64,000 nt of DNA from Billgrantia pellis (GTDB taxonomy: Bacteria > Pseudomonadota > Gammaproteobacteria > Pseudomonadales > Halomonadaceae): positions 248,001 to 312,000 of the forward strand of contig NZ_VTPY01000006.1 in assembly GCF_008297955.1 (NCBI RefSeq), read 5' to 3'. Positions 17,497 through 27,123 of this stretch are shown here, one piece after another. The notes beneath the pieces are model-generated. The model did not search any database. It had not been told where the DNA came from and saw only the letters and a program-made list of their open reading frames with translations. The translations under genes were made by a program, and so were the position numbers. The first letter of the stretch is position 1. Every line of letters begins with the position of its first letter.

Positions 17497-18117
17497 TCAG
17501 TGCAGGCCGTGAATGTAGTTGGCCACGGCCTGCATGTCGGTATCGCTCATCTTGGAAGCGATGTCGCCCATCATGCCGTTGGGATCGTTGTTGCGCTCGC
17601 CGGCAGCGAAATCCTGCAGCGTGGCGACGATATACTGAGAGAACTGGCCTGAAAGGGCCGGGTAGATCGCGGTATGGATGCCGGCACCGGTCGGGCCATG
17701 GCAGGCCGCACAGGCGGGAATCCCTTTGGCCATGTCGCCGGCGCGGTAGAGTTCTTGTCCACGCATGAGGGCTTCCTCGGCCGGGTCGGCCTGACCGACG
17801 TTGGCGTCCTGCTCGGCAAAGTAGGCGGCGACGTCCCAGGCGTCCTGGTCGGAGAAATCGTCGACCTGCCCAGCCATTTCCGGTACCAATCGGTGGCCGT
17901 CGCGAATATCCATAACCTGCTTGGCCACGTAGGACATCTGCTGGCCGGCCAGGTGAGGGAAGGAGGGACTGGAGCTGATGCCGTTCTGGCCGTGGCAGGC
18001 CGCGCAGCTCTGCGCCTTTTCACGACCGGCGGCAGCGTCGGCGTCCGCTTCCGGATCCGCATGGGCGACGCCGACGGCGCCGAGGGTAAATGCCAGGCTT
18101 GCCAGTAGCTTTCTCAT
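17497..18117 (-). CDS. Di-heme cytochrome c4
   Basis: A 206-residue exported protein with a signal peptide ending AHA and two class I cytochrome c domains. Each carries a CAACH heme-attachment motif (about residues 37-41 and 139-143), and the distal methionine regions contain MAGQVDD and MSDTDMQAVANYI. Cytochrome c4 carries electrons from the bc1 complex to terminal oxidases at the periplasmic face of the membrane. The engB gene is divergent upstream, as in Pseudomonas. Only a weak ribosome site (GAAA) precedes the ATG. Confidence 0.95.
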   Translation of the reverse strand: MRKLLASLAFTLGAVGVAHADPEADADAAAGREKAQSCAACHGQNGISSSPSFPHLAGQQMSYVAKQVMDIRDGHRLVPEMAGQVDDFSDQDAWDVAAYFAEQDANVGQADPAEEALMRGQELYRAGDMAKGIPACAACHGPTGAGIHTAIYPALSGQFSQYIVATLQDFAAGERNNDPNGMMGDIASKMSDTDMQAVANYIHGLH

Positions 18118-18372
18118 CGCTGTTTCACTATGCCTTATAGGTTACCGGTACGCATCCTGGGTGCCGCCCGGGCCTCACGGGATCCAGGTCGGGCTCGCCC
18201 CGCTGCTCGGCGCGCCGTCTCGGCGGTCGCTGCCGGCAAGAGCACGGTGGTACACTAGCGCGCCCAGGTCGCAGATAAAAGACACTGCATTATAACGAAA
18301 CAAGCCGGCATCGGGAATGCGATCAAGACCCGACGGTGCCGCCCTGATGCCAACCGGTCCCATACTGACGCC

Positions 18373-18987
18373 ATGACACGACTCAATTACCAGACTGCGC
18401 GCTTTCTCACCAGCGCGCCGACGCTCGCCCAGTGCCCTCCCGACACCGGCGCCGAGGTGGCCTTTGCCGGCCGCTCCAACGCCGGCAAGTCCAGCGCCAT
18501 CAACGCCCTGACCCGGCAGAAGTCGCTGGCGCGCACCTCGCGAACCCCGGGGCGTACCCAACTGATCAACTTCTTCACGCTGGGGGACGACAGCGGCCGT
18601 CGCCTCGTCGACCTGCCCGGCTACGGTTATGCCAAAGTGCCCGAAGCGGTCAAGCGCGAGTGGCAGCAGCATCTGGCCGAGTACCTGCGCGGGCGCCACT
18701 CCCTGCGCGGCCTGGTACTGGTGATGGACGTGCGCCGTCCGCTGACCGAGTTCGACCAGACCCTGTTGGGCTGGGCCGACGATCAGGACATGCCGGTTCA
18801 CATTCTGCTGACCAAGGCCGACAAGCTGAAGTCGGGGGCGGCCAAGAGCGCCCTGCAGCAGGTGCGCAGTCGGCTGCGGGAGTGGGAGGACCTGGTCACG
18901 GTGCAGCTGTTCTCATCGCTCAAGCGTCAGGGCATCGACGAGGCCGGCGTGCGCCTCGACGACTGGCTGGCGGACGCCGAGATCTAG
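18373..18987 (+). CDS. engB: Ribosome biogenesis GTP-binding protein EngB (YihA/YsxC)
   Basis: A 204-residue TrmE-Era-EngA-EngB-type GTPase needed for assembly of the large ribosomal subunit. G1 is [10 protein letters not shown]2 region [10 protein letters not shown]3 DLPGYGYA, G4 LTKADK and G5 near LFSSLK. The N-terminal [12 protein letters not shown] is also typical. The 255-base gap to the divergent cytochrome c4 gene must hold both promoters; none was assigned confidently. Its TAG stop overlaps the TAG stop of the convergent HAD gene on a CTAG. Confidence 0.96.
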   Translation: MTRLNYQTARFLTSAPTLAQCPPDTGAEVAFAGRSNAGKSSAINALTRQKSLARTSRTPGRTQLINFFTLGDDSGRRLVDLPGYGYAKVPEAVKREWQQHLAEYLRGRHSLRGLVLVMDVRRPLTEFDQTLLGWADDQDMPVHILLTKADKLKSGAAKSALQQVRSRLREWEDLVTVQLFSSLKRQGIDEAGVRLDDWLADAEI

Positions 18988-19742
18988 TGCGGCCGGCCGG
19001 TCAGGTGGAACAGCAGATCGGGCAATTCGCGGATATGGTCGAGCCGATGCACGCCGGGCGGCATGGGCGTATCGTCCACGTGGGGGGATATCCACGCCAC
19101 CTGCATGCCCAGGCGTCGGGCCGGCTCGACGTCCTCGCGCCAGGAATCGCCCACGTGCAGCGCCCGGGCAGGCGAAGTGGCGAGCCGGGCCAGGGCGGCA
19201 AGGAAAGGGCGCGGGTCGGGCTTGGGGGCGAGCATGGCGCCGGCGGCGATGGCGACTGGAAAATGGCGGCCTAGCGTCAGACGCTCGATCTCGACGTTGC
19301 CGTTGGTGATGCTGGCCAAGCGATAGCGCTCGCCCAGCGACGTCAGTAGCAACTCGACTTCCGGATGTGGCGTGACCCGATGGCGAAGCGCCAGGAAGCG
19401 TGCCATCGCCGCGTCGGCCCACTGCTCCACCGCGACCGGATCGAGGCCGTACTCTCTCAGCATTTCCTGAAGTGCCCGTTTGCGCAGCCAGGTGAAGTCG
19501 CCGCGGTGCAACGGGTGAGCACGAGCCAGTGCCCGGCGGTGCTGTTCGAAGCTCTCCAGCGGGAAGCGTTCGGCAAAGCGCGGCGAGCCGGATTCTCCAC
19601 GATTCTGCAGCCAGCCGGCGAGCTCGCGGTCGAGCCACTCGTAGTGGCCGAGCTCGGTGGCTACCATCACGCCGTGGTTATCCCACAGGGTATCGTCGAG
19701 GTCGAAGGTGATGGCCTCGAGGCGCATGGTCTGACGGGTCAT
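18984..19742 (-). CDS. HAD-superfamily hydrolase (YigB-like phosphatase)
   Basis: A 252-residue HAD phosphatase. Motif I is [10 protein letters not shown], motif II is SITNGN, motif III lysine lies in APKPDPRPF and motif IV is [10 protein letters not shown]; an alpha-helical cap lies between motifs I and II. In many gammaproteobacteria yigB, a FMN/phosphosugar phosphatase, follows xerC in the same order, and here the ATG overlaps the xerC stop (ATGA). The substrate is inferred from that synteny only. It ends on a CTAG shared with engB. Confidence 0.85.
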   Translation of the reverse strand: MTRQTMRLEAITFDLDDTLWDNHGVMVATELGHYEWLDRELAGWLQNRGESGSPRFAERFPLESFEQHRRALARAHPLHRGDFTWLRKRALQEMLREYGLDPVAVEQWADAAMARFLALRHRVTPHPEVELLLTSLGERYRLASITNGNVEIERLTLGRHFPVAIAAGAMLAPKPDPRPFLAALARLATSPARALHVGDSWREDVEPARRLGMQVAWISPHVDDTPMPPGVHRLDHIRELPDLLFHLTGRPH

Positions 19743-20653
19743 GGCATATCCGATTCGTCGCGGCGACGGCGCGCGCGCGGGTGCGCGGCATCGTAGGTCG
19801 TCGCCAGGTGCTGCCAGTCGAGCTTGGTGTAGATCTGGGTGGTGGCGAGGTTGGCATGGCCCAGCAGTTCCTGCACGGCGCGCAGGTCCTGGCTCGATTC
19901 CAATAGGTGACTGGCGAAGGAGTGGCGCAGTCGATGGGGGTGCAAATGCTCGGGCAGCCCCCGGCGGCGTGCCGCCTCGGTCATCCGCTTCTGGATGGCG
20001 CGATGGCCGAGCCGCTGGCCACGGGTGCCGACGAACAGTGCCGTCTCGCCGGGTGCGGCCAGCGCCGAGCGACAGGCCAGCCAGGTGTCGAGCGCGCGGC
20101 GGGCGCTACGCCCCACCGGTACCTGGCGCGGCTTGCCGCCCTTGCCGATCACCCGCACGCGGCGGCTGTCCAGGTCGCCGAGATCGAGCCCCGCCAGCTC
20201 TGCGAGGCGCAGGCCGCTGGAGTAAAACAGCTCCAGCATCGCCTGATCGCGCACCGCCAGCGGTGAGCCGTCGTGGGGCGTATCGAGCAGCCGGCTAAGC
20301 TGATCGATATCCAGCGGCTTGGGCAGGTGCGCGGGCTGGCGCGGGGTTGGCACCAGCTCGGCCGGGTTGTGACCGAGCCGTCCGCTCTCGACTAGGTGAC
20401 GGGAGAAGTGCGATACCGCCGCGCGGCGCCGTGCCAGGCTGCGAGGCGCCAATCCGCGGCTGCGCTCGGCGCCGAGGAAACGCCGGATCAGACCGGCATC
20501 GAGCTCGGCGCCGTCATCGACGCCGCGCGCCTCGAGGAACTCGGCCATCGCCTCGAGATCGCGTCGGTAGGCGCTCACCGTGGCCGGGCTGGCGGTGTGC
20601 GCCAGTGCCTCCAGGCAGGCGCCGAGTTGGCGGCGCAAGGGCGTATCAGCCAT
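19739..20653 (-). CDS. xerC: Site-specific tyrosine recombinase XerC
   Basis: A 304-residue tyrosine recombinase that with XerD resolves chromosome dimers at dif. The N-terminal SAM-like domain covers about residues 5-95 and the catalytic domain the rest. Catalytic residues visible are Arg in SGLRLAELAGL, Lys in GKGGKPRQVP, His-x-x-Arg in HPHRLRHSFASH, His in LLGHANLATTQ and the Tyr nucleophile in IYTKLD. Its place between DUF484 and the HAD gene in the dapF operon marks it as housekeeping XerC, not a phage integrase. Start overlaps the DUF484 end by 8 bases. Confidence 0.95.
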   Translation of the reverse strand: MADTPLRRQLGACLEALAHTASPATVSAYRRDLEAMAEFLEARGVDDGAELDAGLIRRFLGAERSRGLAPRSLARRRAAVSHFSRHLVESGRLGHNPAELVPTPRQPAHLPKPLDIDQLSRLLDTPHDGSPLAVRDQAMLELFYSSGLRLAELAGLDLGDLDSRRVRVIGKGGKPRQVPVGRSARRALDTWLACRSALAAPGETALFVGTRGQRLGHRAIQKRMTEAARRRGLPEHLHPHRLRHSFASHLLESSQDLRAVQELLGHANLATTQIYTKLDWQHLATTYDAAHPRARRRRDESDMP

Positions 20654-21383
20654 GTGCCGGCGGGCAGCCCTGGGCGGAGATACCGAGGCGCAGCAGCAGC
20701 CGCGCGAGCACGTCGCCGAGATACTCGGTGAACAGGGTATCCATGCTGGCGCGAAAATGGTCCGGGTCGGGGCTGGCGAGCACCAGGTAGCCCATCGGTT
20801 CGCCCAGGGTCAGCCGGGTCAGGGCGCAGGAGCCGGCCTGGCGCGGCGGGCGTACGTGGGGCAGCAAACGTCCCCAGTCGGTGGGCGTCAGCCGCGTACA
20901 GCGGCTGGTGCGTCCATCAAGCAGCGCGGCGAGGCGCACACCGGCATGCTCGTCGAGAACCTGGCGCGGCGGCTGAGGCGGTAACGGCTCTTGGTCGGTG
21001 AACTGCGCCGGGCACCACAGCGCCACCGCCGGAATCTGGAAGCGCTCGGCCATTTGCGTGGCCAGCGCCTGACCCAGGGCATCGGCGTCCTCGGCCTCCA
21101 GCAATGCGAGCACCAGCTCACGGGTACGGCGATACTGCGCCTCGTTGTGGCGGGCCGACTCGAGCAGCTGTTCCAGCCGCCATTCGGCCTGCTCGGCGCG
21201 GCGTCGCAGGTCGTAGACCAATCGCTCGAGCAGCGAGGTAGTGCCGTGGGCTTCGGGATGCGGGACCTTGAGTTGCTGCAGCAGGCCCTCGCGGCCGACG
21301 AAGAAATCGGGATGTCGGGCGAGCCATTCGGCCACCCGGTCCGGATCCAGGGTCTTGCGCGGTTCGGGAACGGCTCGGCTCAT
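20646..21383 (-). CDS. DUF484 family protein
   Basis: A 245-residue cytoplasmic protein of the DUF484 family, always near dapF-xerC in gammaproteobacteria. N-terminal RVAEWLARHPDFF matches the conserved start of the family; a helical, probably coiled-coil segment (about residues 45-90, with RRRAEQAEWRLEQLLESAR) precedes a GAF-like C-terminal domain. No function is established. The ATG at 21383 is chosen because the conserved start follows it; the open frame upstream is an antisense artefact of dapF. Confidence 0.85.
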   Translation of the reverse strand: MSRAVPEPRKTLDPDRVAEWLARHPDFFVGREGLLQQLKVPHPEAHGTTSLLERLVYDLRRRAEQAEWRLEQLLESARHNEAQYRRTRELVLALLEAEDADALGQALATQMAERFQIPAVALWCPAQFTDQEPLPPQPPRQVLDEHAGVRLAALLDGRTSRCTRLTPTDWGRLLPHVRPPRQAGSCALTRLTLGEPMGYLVLASPDPDHFRASMDTLFTEYLGDVLARLLLRLGISAQGCPPAHG

Positions 21384-21418
21384 GCATGGCTCCTTGAATA
21401 TCGGATGGCCCGGGGCAC

Positions 21419-22249
21419 TTAATCCAGGACGATGCGTCCGTCGAAGACGCGCTCGGCGGGGCCGGTCATGCGCAGCGAGGCGCCTTCGGGCCACTCGATG
21501 CGCAGATCGCCACCGCGCAGGTGCACCGTGACCGGGCTCTCGAGCAGCCCCTGGCGAATGCCGCAGGCCACCGCGGCGCAGGCACCGGTACCGCATGCCA
21601 GCGTCTCGCCGCTGCCGCGCTCGAAGACCCGCAAGCGAATTTCATGGGGGGTGACGACCTGCATGAAACCGACGTTGACCCGCCGCGGAAAGCGTGGATG
21701 GCGCTCGATTCGCGGTCCCAGTCGCTCGACGGGGGCGGAATCCACGTCGTCGACCCGCAGCACCGCGTGGGGGTTGCCCATCGAGACTGCGCCGATCGGG
21801 TAGGTCTCGCCGTCCACTTCGAGAGCGTGCCTCGGCAGGTCGCGCTCCGCCTCGAAGGGCAGCGCGTCCGGCGCGAAGCGCGGGGCGCCCATGTCCACCG
21901 TCACCTGCCCGTCATCCTGCACCACCAGCGCCAACGGACCGCCCGCGGTCTCGACGTGAATCTCGCGCTTGTGGGTGAGGCGCTGGTCGCGCACGAAGCG
22001 GGCGAAGCAGCGCGCGCCGTTACCGCAGTTCTCCACCTCGCTGCCGTCGGCGTTGTAGATGCGGTAGCGGAAGTCCATGTCGGGGTCGCGCGGCGGCTCG
22101 ACGAGCAGCAACTGATCGAAGCCGACGCCGAAGCGACGGTCGGCGAGCCGGCGGATCTGCTCGTCGCGCAGCCGAGCCCGCTGGGTGACCAGGTCGACCA
22201 CCATGAAGTCATTGCCGAGGCCATGCATCTTGGTGAAGTGCAGCAGCAT
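21419..22249 (-). CDS. dapF: Diaminopimelate epimerase
   Basis: A 276-residue enzyme that converts LL- to meso-diaminopimelate for lysine and peptidoglycan synthesis. The two catalytic cysteines are visible in [11 protein letters not shown] (about residue 74) and [10 protein letters not shown] (about residue 219), one in each pseudo-symmetric domain. KMHGLGNDF at the N terminus is diagnostic. Its ATG shares one base with the lysA stop (TGATG), and together with lysA it forms the lysine/DAP end of this operon. Confidence 0.97.
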   Translation of the reverse strand: MLLHFTKMHGLGNDFMVVDLVTQRARLRDEQIRRLADRRFGVGFDQLLLVEPPRDPDMDFRYRIYNADGSEVENCGNGARCFARFVRDQRLTHKREIHVETAGGPLALVVQDDGQVTVDMGAPRFAPDALPFEAERDLPRHALEVDGETYPIGAVSMGNPHAVLRVDDVDSAPVERLGPRIERHPRFPRRVNVGFMQVVTPHEIRLRVFERGSGETLACGTGACAAVACGIRQGLLESPVTVHLRGGDLRIEWPEGASLRMTGPAERVFDGRIVLD

Positions 22250-23541
22250 CAGGGCGACTCCCCGGCCTGCGTCGGCGCGGCCTCGGGCAGCAGCGACTCA
22301 CCGGCCCACAGCGACGCCACGCTCTCGCGGCGGCGTACGATATGGAAGGCGTCGCCGTCGACCATCACCTCGGCGGGGCGCGGCCGGCTGTTGTAATTGG
22401 AAGCCATGACGAAGCCGTAGGCGCCGGCGGAGCGTACCGCCAGGAGGTCGCCGGCGCCGATGGCCAGCTCGCGCTCCTTGCCCAGGAAGTCGCCGGTCTC
22501 GCATACCGGGCCGACCACGTCGTAGACGGCGCTCTCGCGCAGCGTCCGGGTATCCACCGGGATGATCGCCTGCCAGGCCTGGTACAACGACGGTCGAATC
22601 AGGTCGTTCATGCCGGCGTCGACGATGGCGAAGTTCTTGGTCTCGCCGGGCTTCAGGTATTCCACCCGTGTCAGCAGCACACCGGCGTTGGCGGCAATGG
22701 AGCGGCCCGGCTCGAACAGCAGCGTCAGGCCGGCGCCGTGTTTCCACCGGGCCAGACGCTCCAGCAGCGAGGCGGCATAGTCGAACGGTTGCGGCGGTCG
22801 TTCGCCGCGGTAGGGCACGCCCAGCCCGCCGCCCAGGTCGAGATGCTCGATGGTGATGCCTCGCTCCCGCAGGCGCTCGAGCAACACCAACAGCCGATCC
22901 AGGGCATCGAGGAAGGGGGCAAGTTCGGTGAGCTGCGAGCCGATATGGCAGTCCAGCCCCACCACTTTCACTGCCGGAAGCCGGGCGGCCAGCTCGTAAA
23001 CGGACACCGCCTCCTCCACCGGGATGCCGAACTTGTTGTCCTTGAGCCCGGTGGAGATGTAGGGATGGGTGCCGGCGTCGACATCCGGGTTGACCCGCAG
23101 CGATACCGGCGCCACCTTGCCGAGCCGCTCGGCCACGGCATTGAGACGCTCGAGCTCGGGGCGCGACTCGACGTTGAAGCACTTGATGCCCGCCTCGAGC
23201 GCGCGGGCCATTTCGCCCTCCTGCTTGGCCACGCCCGAGAACACCACCTTGGCCGGATCGCCGCCGGCGGCCAGCACACGCTCTAGCTCACCCCCCGAGA
23301 CGATGTCGAAGCCGGCGCCCAGACGTGCCAGCAGGCCCAGCACCGCCAGGTTGGAGTTGGCCTTCACCGCGTAGCAGATCAGGTGGGGGTGGCTGCCCAG
23401 CGCCTCGGTGTAGGCGCGAAAGTGCCGCGCCAGGGTCGCCTTGGAGTAGACGTAGCAGGGCGTGCCGACCGCCTCGGCCACCCGCATCAGCGGCACTTCC
23501 TCGCCGTAGAGCACACCGTCGCGATATTCGAAGTGATCCAT
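22249..23541 (-). CDS. lysA: Diaminopimelate decarboxylase
   Basis: A 430-residue PLP fold-III decarboxylase making lysine from meso-DAP. The PLP lysine lies in [13 protein letters not shown] (about residue 60), the glycine-rich phosphate loop in [17 protein letters not shown] binds substrate, and [10 protein letters not shown] supplies the active-site cysteine and glutamate. Length is normal. It starts 3 bases after the lptM stop and runs into dapF. The order argH-lptM-lysA-dapF matches Pseudomonas. Confidence 0.97.
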   Translation of the reverse strand: MDHFEYRDGVLYGEEVPLMRVAEAVGTPCYVYSKATLARHFRAYTEALGSHPHLICYAVKANSNLAVLGLLARLGAGFDIVSGGELERVLAAGGDPAKVVFSGVAKQEGEMARALEAGIKCFNVESRPELERLNAVAERLGKVAPVSLRVNPDVDAGTHPYISTGLKDNKFGIPVEEAVSVYELAARLPAVKVVGLDCHIGSQLTELAPFLDALDRLLVLLERLRERGITIEHLDLGGGLGVPYRGERPPQPFDYAASLLERLARWKHGAGLTLLFEPGRSIAANAGVLLTRVEYLKPGETKNFAIVDAGMNDLIRPSLYQAWQAIIPVDTRTLRESAVYDVVGPVCETGDFLGKERELAIGAGDLLAVRSAGAYGFVMASNYNSRPRPAEVMVDGDAFHIVRRRESVASLWAGESLLPEAAPTQAGESP

Positions 23542-23544
23542 GGT

Positions 23545-23712
23545 TCAGTCCGTGTCCTCGTCGGCATCGTCTTCGGCCTGCTCGCCCTGCTGCGCAGCGC
23601 CGTCATAGCGCTCGGCGGCCCGCTCGTCGTCGGGCAGGTAGAGCGGCCCCTTCTGGCCGCAGCCGGCCAGCAGCGCGAGCGCCAGCGCGGCCAGCGCCAC
23701 CGCCCGGCTCAT
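23545..23712 (-). CDS. lptM: LptM (YifL/LppL) small lipoprotein, LPS translocon maturation factor
   Basis: A 55-residue lipoprotein with a hydrophobic signal sequence, lipobox LAGC at residues 15-18 and the family hallmark [10 protein letters not shown] directly after the lipidated cysteine; the tail is acidic ([11 protein letters not shown]). LptM promotes disulfide rearrangement and maturation of the LptD-LptE LPS translocon at the outer membrane. Its ATG overlaps the argH stop (ATGA), and lysA begins 3 bases after its stop, so argH, lptM and lysA are translationally linked. Confidence 0.93.
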   Translation of the reverse strand: MSRAVALAALALALLAGCGQKGPLYLPDDERAAERYDGAAQQGEQAEDDADEDTD

Positions 23713-25127
23713 GCCTCGCGCCCCAGCGCTGCCAGGGCTTCGCGGGCACGCTGTGCAGCGGCGCGCACCTGATCCGGCGCGGTGCCGCCGATATGATGGC
23801 GCGCTGACACCGAGCCTTCCAGCGTCAGCACGTCGAAGACATCGGCTTCGATGGTGTCGGAGAACTGGCGCAGCTCGTCGAGACTCATCTCGGAGAGATC
23901 CTTCTTCTCGCGAATGCCGAAGGCCACCGACTGGCCAACGATCTCGTGAGCGTCGCGGAAGGCCACGCCGCGGCGCACCAGGTAGTCGGCGAGATCGGTG
24001 GCGGTGGAGAAGCCGCGGCGTGCCGCTTCATACATGTTCGCCTTGCGTGCCTCGATGGCGGGGATCATGTCGGCGAAGGCCTTGAGGCAGTCGCGCACCG
24101 TGTCGAGGGTATCGAACAGCGGCTCCTTGTCCTCCTGGTTGTCCTTGTTGTAGGCCAGCGGCTGCGACTTCATCAGCGTCAACAGGGCCATCAGGTGGCC
24201 GTAGACGCGCCCGGTCTTGCCGCGCACCAGCTCGGGCACGTCGGGATTCTTCTTCTGCGGCATGATCGACGAGCCGGTGCAGAAACGGTCGGGCAGATCG
24301 ATGAAATCGAACTGGGCGCTGGTCCACAGCACCAGTTCCTCGCTCATGCGCGAGAGATGCATCAGCAGGATACTGGCGAAGCTGGTGAACTCGATGGCGA
24401 AATCGCGATCGCTTACCGCGTCGAGCGAGTTCTCGGCGGGGCGCTCGAAGCCCAGCAGCTCGGCGGTGACGTGACGGTCGATGGGGTAAGTGGTGCCGGC
24501 CAGGGCGGCCGCTCCCAGCGGCATCACGTTAACCCGACCACGACAGTCGAGGAGCCGCTCGTGGTCCCGGGCGAGCATTTCCTGCCAGGCCAGCAGGTGG
24601 TGGCCAAAGGTCACCGGCTGCGCGGTCTGCAAGTGGGTGAAGCCGGGCATGATGGTGTCGGCCTCGCGTTCGGCGAGCGCGATCAATCCTTCGCGCAGGC
24701 GCTTGAGTTCCACCTCGACCACGTCGATCTCGTCGCGCAGGAACAGGCGGATGTCGGTGGCCACCTGGTCGTTGCGCGAGCGGCCGGTGTGCAGCTTCTT
24801 GCCGGTGATACCGATCTTGTCGGTCAGGCGTGCCTCGATATTCATGTGCACGTCCTCGAGCCTGACCGACCACTGGAACTCGCCGCGCTCGATCTCGCCG
24901 CGAATTTCGGTCAGCCCCGCGACGATGGCGTCGCGCTCCGCGTCGGTCAGTACGCCCACCCGCGCCAGCATGGTGGCATGGGCGACGGAGCCCTGGATGT
25001 CCTGCAGGGCGAGTCGCTGGTCGAAATCGACCGAAGCGGTGAAACGTTCGACGAAGGCATCGGTGGGCTCGCTGAAGCGGCCGCCCCAGGACTGGTTGGT
25101 GCCGGGGGGTGTGGAACTAGGGCTCAT
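23709..25127 (-). CDS. argH: Argininosuccinate lyase
   Basis: A 472-residue fumarase/aspartase-superfamily enzyme that splits argininosuccinate to arginine and fumarate. The signature loop [18 protein letters not shown] is complete, preceded by [14 protein letters not shown] and [16 protein letters not shown] with the catalytic residues. The frame continues about 59 codons upstream without a ribosome site; the ATG at 25127 (or the one at 25139) gives the normal family length. hemC is divergent across a 253-base gap that must hold both promoters. Confidence 0.96.
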   Translation of the reverse strand: MSPSSTPPGTNQSWGGRFSEPTDAFVERFTASVDFDQRLALQDIQGSVAHATMLARVGVLTDAERDAIVAGLTEIRGEIERGEFQWSVRLEDVHMNIEARLTDKIGITGKKLHTGRSRNDQVATDIRLFLRDEIDVVEVELKRLREGLIALAEREADTIMPGFTHLQTAQPVTFGHHLLAWQEMLARDHERLLDCRGRVNVMPLGAAALAGTTYPIDRHVTAELLGFERPAENSLDAVSDRDFAIEFTSFASILLMHLSRMSEELVLWTSAQFDFIDLPDRFCTGSSIMPQKKNPDVPELVRGKTGRVYGHLMALLTLMKSQPLAYNKDNQEDKEPLFDTLDTVRDCLKAFADMIPAIEARKANMYEAARRGFSTATDLADYLVRRGVAFRDAHEIVGQSVAFGIREKKDLSEMSLDELRQFSDTIEADVFDVLTLEGSVSARHHIGGTAPDQVRAAAQRAREALAALGREA

Positions 25128-25380
25128 CGGCGTGGGCATCCTGCGTGTTGCATGCGGTGGCGATCTCGGGGCCGCGCGCGGCGGCCAGGTCTTGGACTTG
25201 CAGTGTACCAGAGTCGGCGGATGTGGCGAGGGGCGCCGCCAGTGTGACGTCCTGCCCGGTTTTTCCTGCTTCGTCCGGTGCTTTATGATGAAGTCAATGT
25301 CCATCTTACGACCGCGACCGTGACCGGCCGCGGTGACAACCGCCGAGCCGGGTCATCGCGCCCGCTGCAGGGAGAACCAC

Positions 25381-26319
25381 GTGCGATCCATTACCACGCT
25401 GCGCATTGCCACCCGCAAGAGTCAACTGGCCTTGTGGCAGGCCGAACACGTTCGCGACCTGCTCATGGCCGAGCATCCCGGGCTCACGGTGGAACTGGTC
25501 GCTCTCTCCACCCGCGGCGACAAGATCCTCGATACGCCGTTGGCGAAGATCGGCGGCAAGGGGTTGTTCGTCAAGGAATTGGAGGAGGCGATCCTCGACG
25601 GCCGCGCCGATATCGCCGTGCACTCGATGAAGGACGTGCCCATGCACTTCCCCGAGGGCCTGGGGCTGTCGGTGATCTTCGCCGGCGCCGAGCCCACCGA
25701 CGCTTTCGTCTCCAATCAGTACGCCTCGCTGGATGAACTGCCCCAGGGCGCGCGCATCGGCACTTCCAGCCTGCGTCGCGGCCTGCAGATGCGCGAGACG
25801 CGCCCGGACGTGGAAATCCTGACGCTGCGCGGCAACGTTCAGACCCGCCTGGCCAAGCTCGATGCCGGCGAGTTCGATGCCATCATTCTGGCGACTTCCG
25901 GTCTCAAGCGACTGGGGCTTGGCGCGCGCATCGCCCAGGAATTGCCCCCGGAGGTGTGCCTGCCAGCCTGCGGCCAGGGCGCGCTGGGCATCGAATGTCG
26001 CATCAACGACCCGGAGCTGATCTCGCTGCTGGCACCGCTGGACGACCCGATCACCGCGACTCGGGTTCGCGCCGAGCGCGCCATGAATACCCGCCTGGAA
26101 GGAGGGTGCCAGGTGCCGATCGGCGGTTACGCCGTCTTCGAGGAGGATGGCCAGACCCTGTGGTTGAGGGCGCTGGTGGGCAACCCCGAAGGCACCGAGG
26201 TGCTGCGCGCCGAGGGGCGCGGCTCGATCCACGAGCCGGAGGCGTTGGGCGTGCGCGTGGCCGAGGACCTGCTGGAGCGGGGCGCCGGCGAGATCCTGGC
26301 GCAGATCTACGGCGCCTGA
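25381..26319 (+). CDS. hemC: Porphobilinogen deaminase (hydroxymethylbilane synthase)
   Basis: A 312-residue enzyme that polymerises four porphobilinogens. The dipyrromethane cofactor cysteine lies in [12 protein letters not shown]; the N terminus has [13 protein letters not shown] and substrate-binding arginines in [14 protein letters not shown] start at 25381 is preferred over an ATG 16 codons earlier because GGGAG lies 8 bases before it and the length then equals that of E. coli HemC. hemD follows directly after the stop. Confidence 0.96.
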   Translation: MRSITTLRIATRKSQLALWQAEHVRDLLMAEHPGLTVELVALSTRGDKILDTPLAKIGGKGLFVKELEEAILDGRADIAVHSMKDVPMHFPEGLGLSVIFAGAEPTDAFVSNQYASLDELPQGARIGTSSLRRGLQMRETRPDVEILTLRGNVQTRLAKLDAGEFDAIILATSGLKRLGLGARIAQELPPEVCLPACGQGALGIECRINDPELISLLAPLDDPITATRVRAERAMNTRLEGGCQVPIGGYAVFEEDGQTLWLRALVGNPEGTEVLRAEGRGSIHEPEALGVRVAEDLLERGAGEILAQIYGA

Positions 26320-27117
26320 ATGGCCACCGGACGCCCCGTCTTGATTTGCCGGCCGGGCGAGCGGGCCGGTGCCTTGGCCGCGGCCATCGAGGCCGCTGGC
26401 TTTGCCGTGGAGCATCTCGACGCCATGGCACTGGAGGCGCTGCCGGAGACACCGGCGATGCGTAGCGCCTGGCTCGATTTCGACCACTATCACAAGGTCG
26501 TGGTGATCAGCCCCTTCGCCGCCGAGTGTGTGCATGAGGCACTCGACCGCTACTGGCCGCAGCTACCGCTCGGCACCGCCTGGTATGCGGTGGGAGCGGC
26601 CACGGCCGAACGGCTTCACCGGCGGCTCGGCGTGCGCGTGCAAGTGCCACCGGCGCCGCGTCGCGAGGATACCAGCGAAGCCCTGCTGCAACTGGCCTCG
26701 CTGCGTGATCTTGCCGGGCAGCGCGTGCTGTTGGCGGCCGGCGAGGGCGGCCGGACGCTGCTGGCCGATACACTCGCCGAACGTGGTGCGCGCATCACCC
26801 GGTTGGCGCTCTATCGCCGCCGGCTGCAGCCCCCGCCCACGATGCTGCAGGCGAAGCTCGCAGCCGGCGATTTCCGGGCACTGGTGGTCAGCAGCGGAGA
26901 ATTACTCGAACATCTGGCAAGATGGTGTACCGAGGCCACTTTGAACCAACCGCTAATCGTGTCCAGTCACCGTTTGGCTACACTGGCCGACGACTTGGGG
27001 TTTCGCACTCCCGTGGTGGCATCGGGTGCCACGCCCGCGGCGCTCGCCAGCGCCGTGGTCGCGGCCTGCGACCAGGAGGATGCCGATGCCGATCACGACG
27101 ATCTCGAAAAGGGCTAG
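26320..27117 (+). CDS. hemD: Uroporphyrinogen-III synthase
   Basis: A 265-residue two-domain enzyme that closes hydroxymethylbilane to uroporphyrinogen III. HemD sequences diverge strongly, so the call rests on RPGERAGALAAAIEAAGF at the N terminus, the conserved tyrosine segment TAWYAVGAATAERL and the fixed position between hemC and hemX. The ATG follows the hemC TGA without a gap, implying translational coupling. Confidence 0.92.
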   Translation: MATGRPVLICRPGERAGALAAAIEAAGFAVEHLDAMALEALPETPAMRSAWLDFDHYHKVVVISPFAAECVHEALDRYWPQLPLGTAWYAVGAATAERLHRRLGVRVQVPPAPRREDTSEALLQLASLRDLAGQRVLLAAGEGGRTLLADTLAERGARITRLALYRRRLQPPPTMLQAKLAAGDFRALVVSSGELLEHLARWCTEATLNQPLIVSSHRLATLADDLGFRTPVVASGATPAALASAVVAACDQEDADADHDDLEKG

Positions 27118-27123
27118 CGACAG

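Noticed and set aside
19739..20653. XerC as a possible phage or island integrase
   Set aside because: It lies in the conserved dapF-DUF484-xerC-HAD operon, with no excisionase, att repeats or phage genes around.
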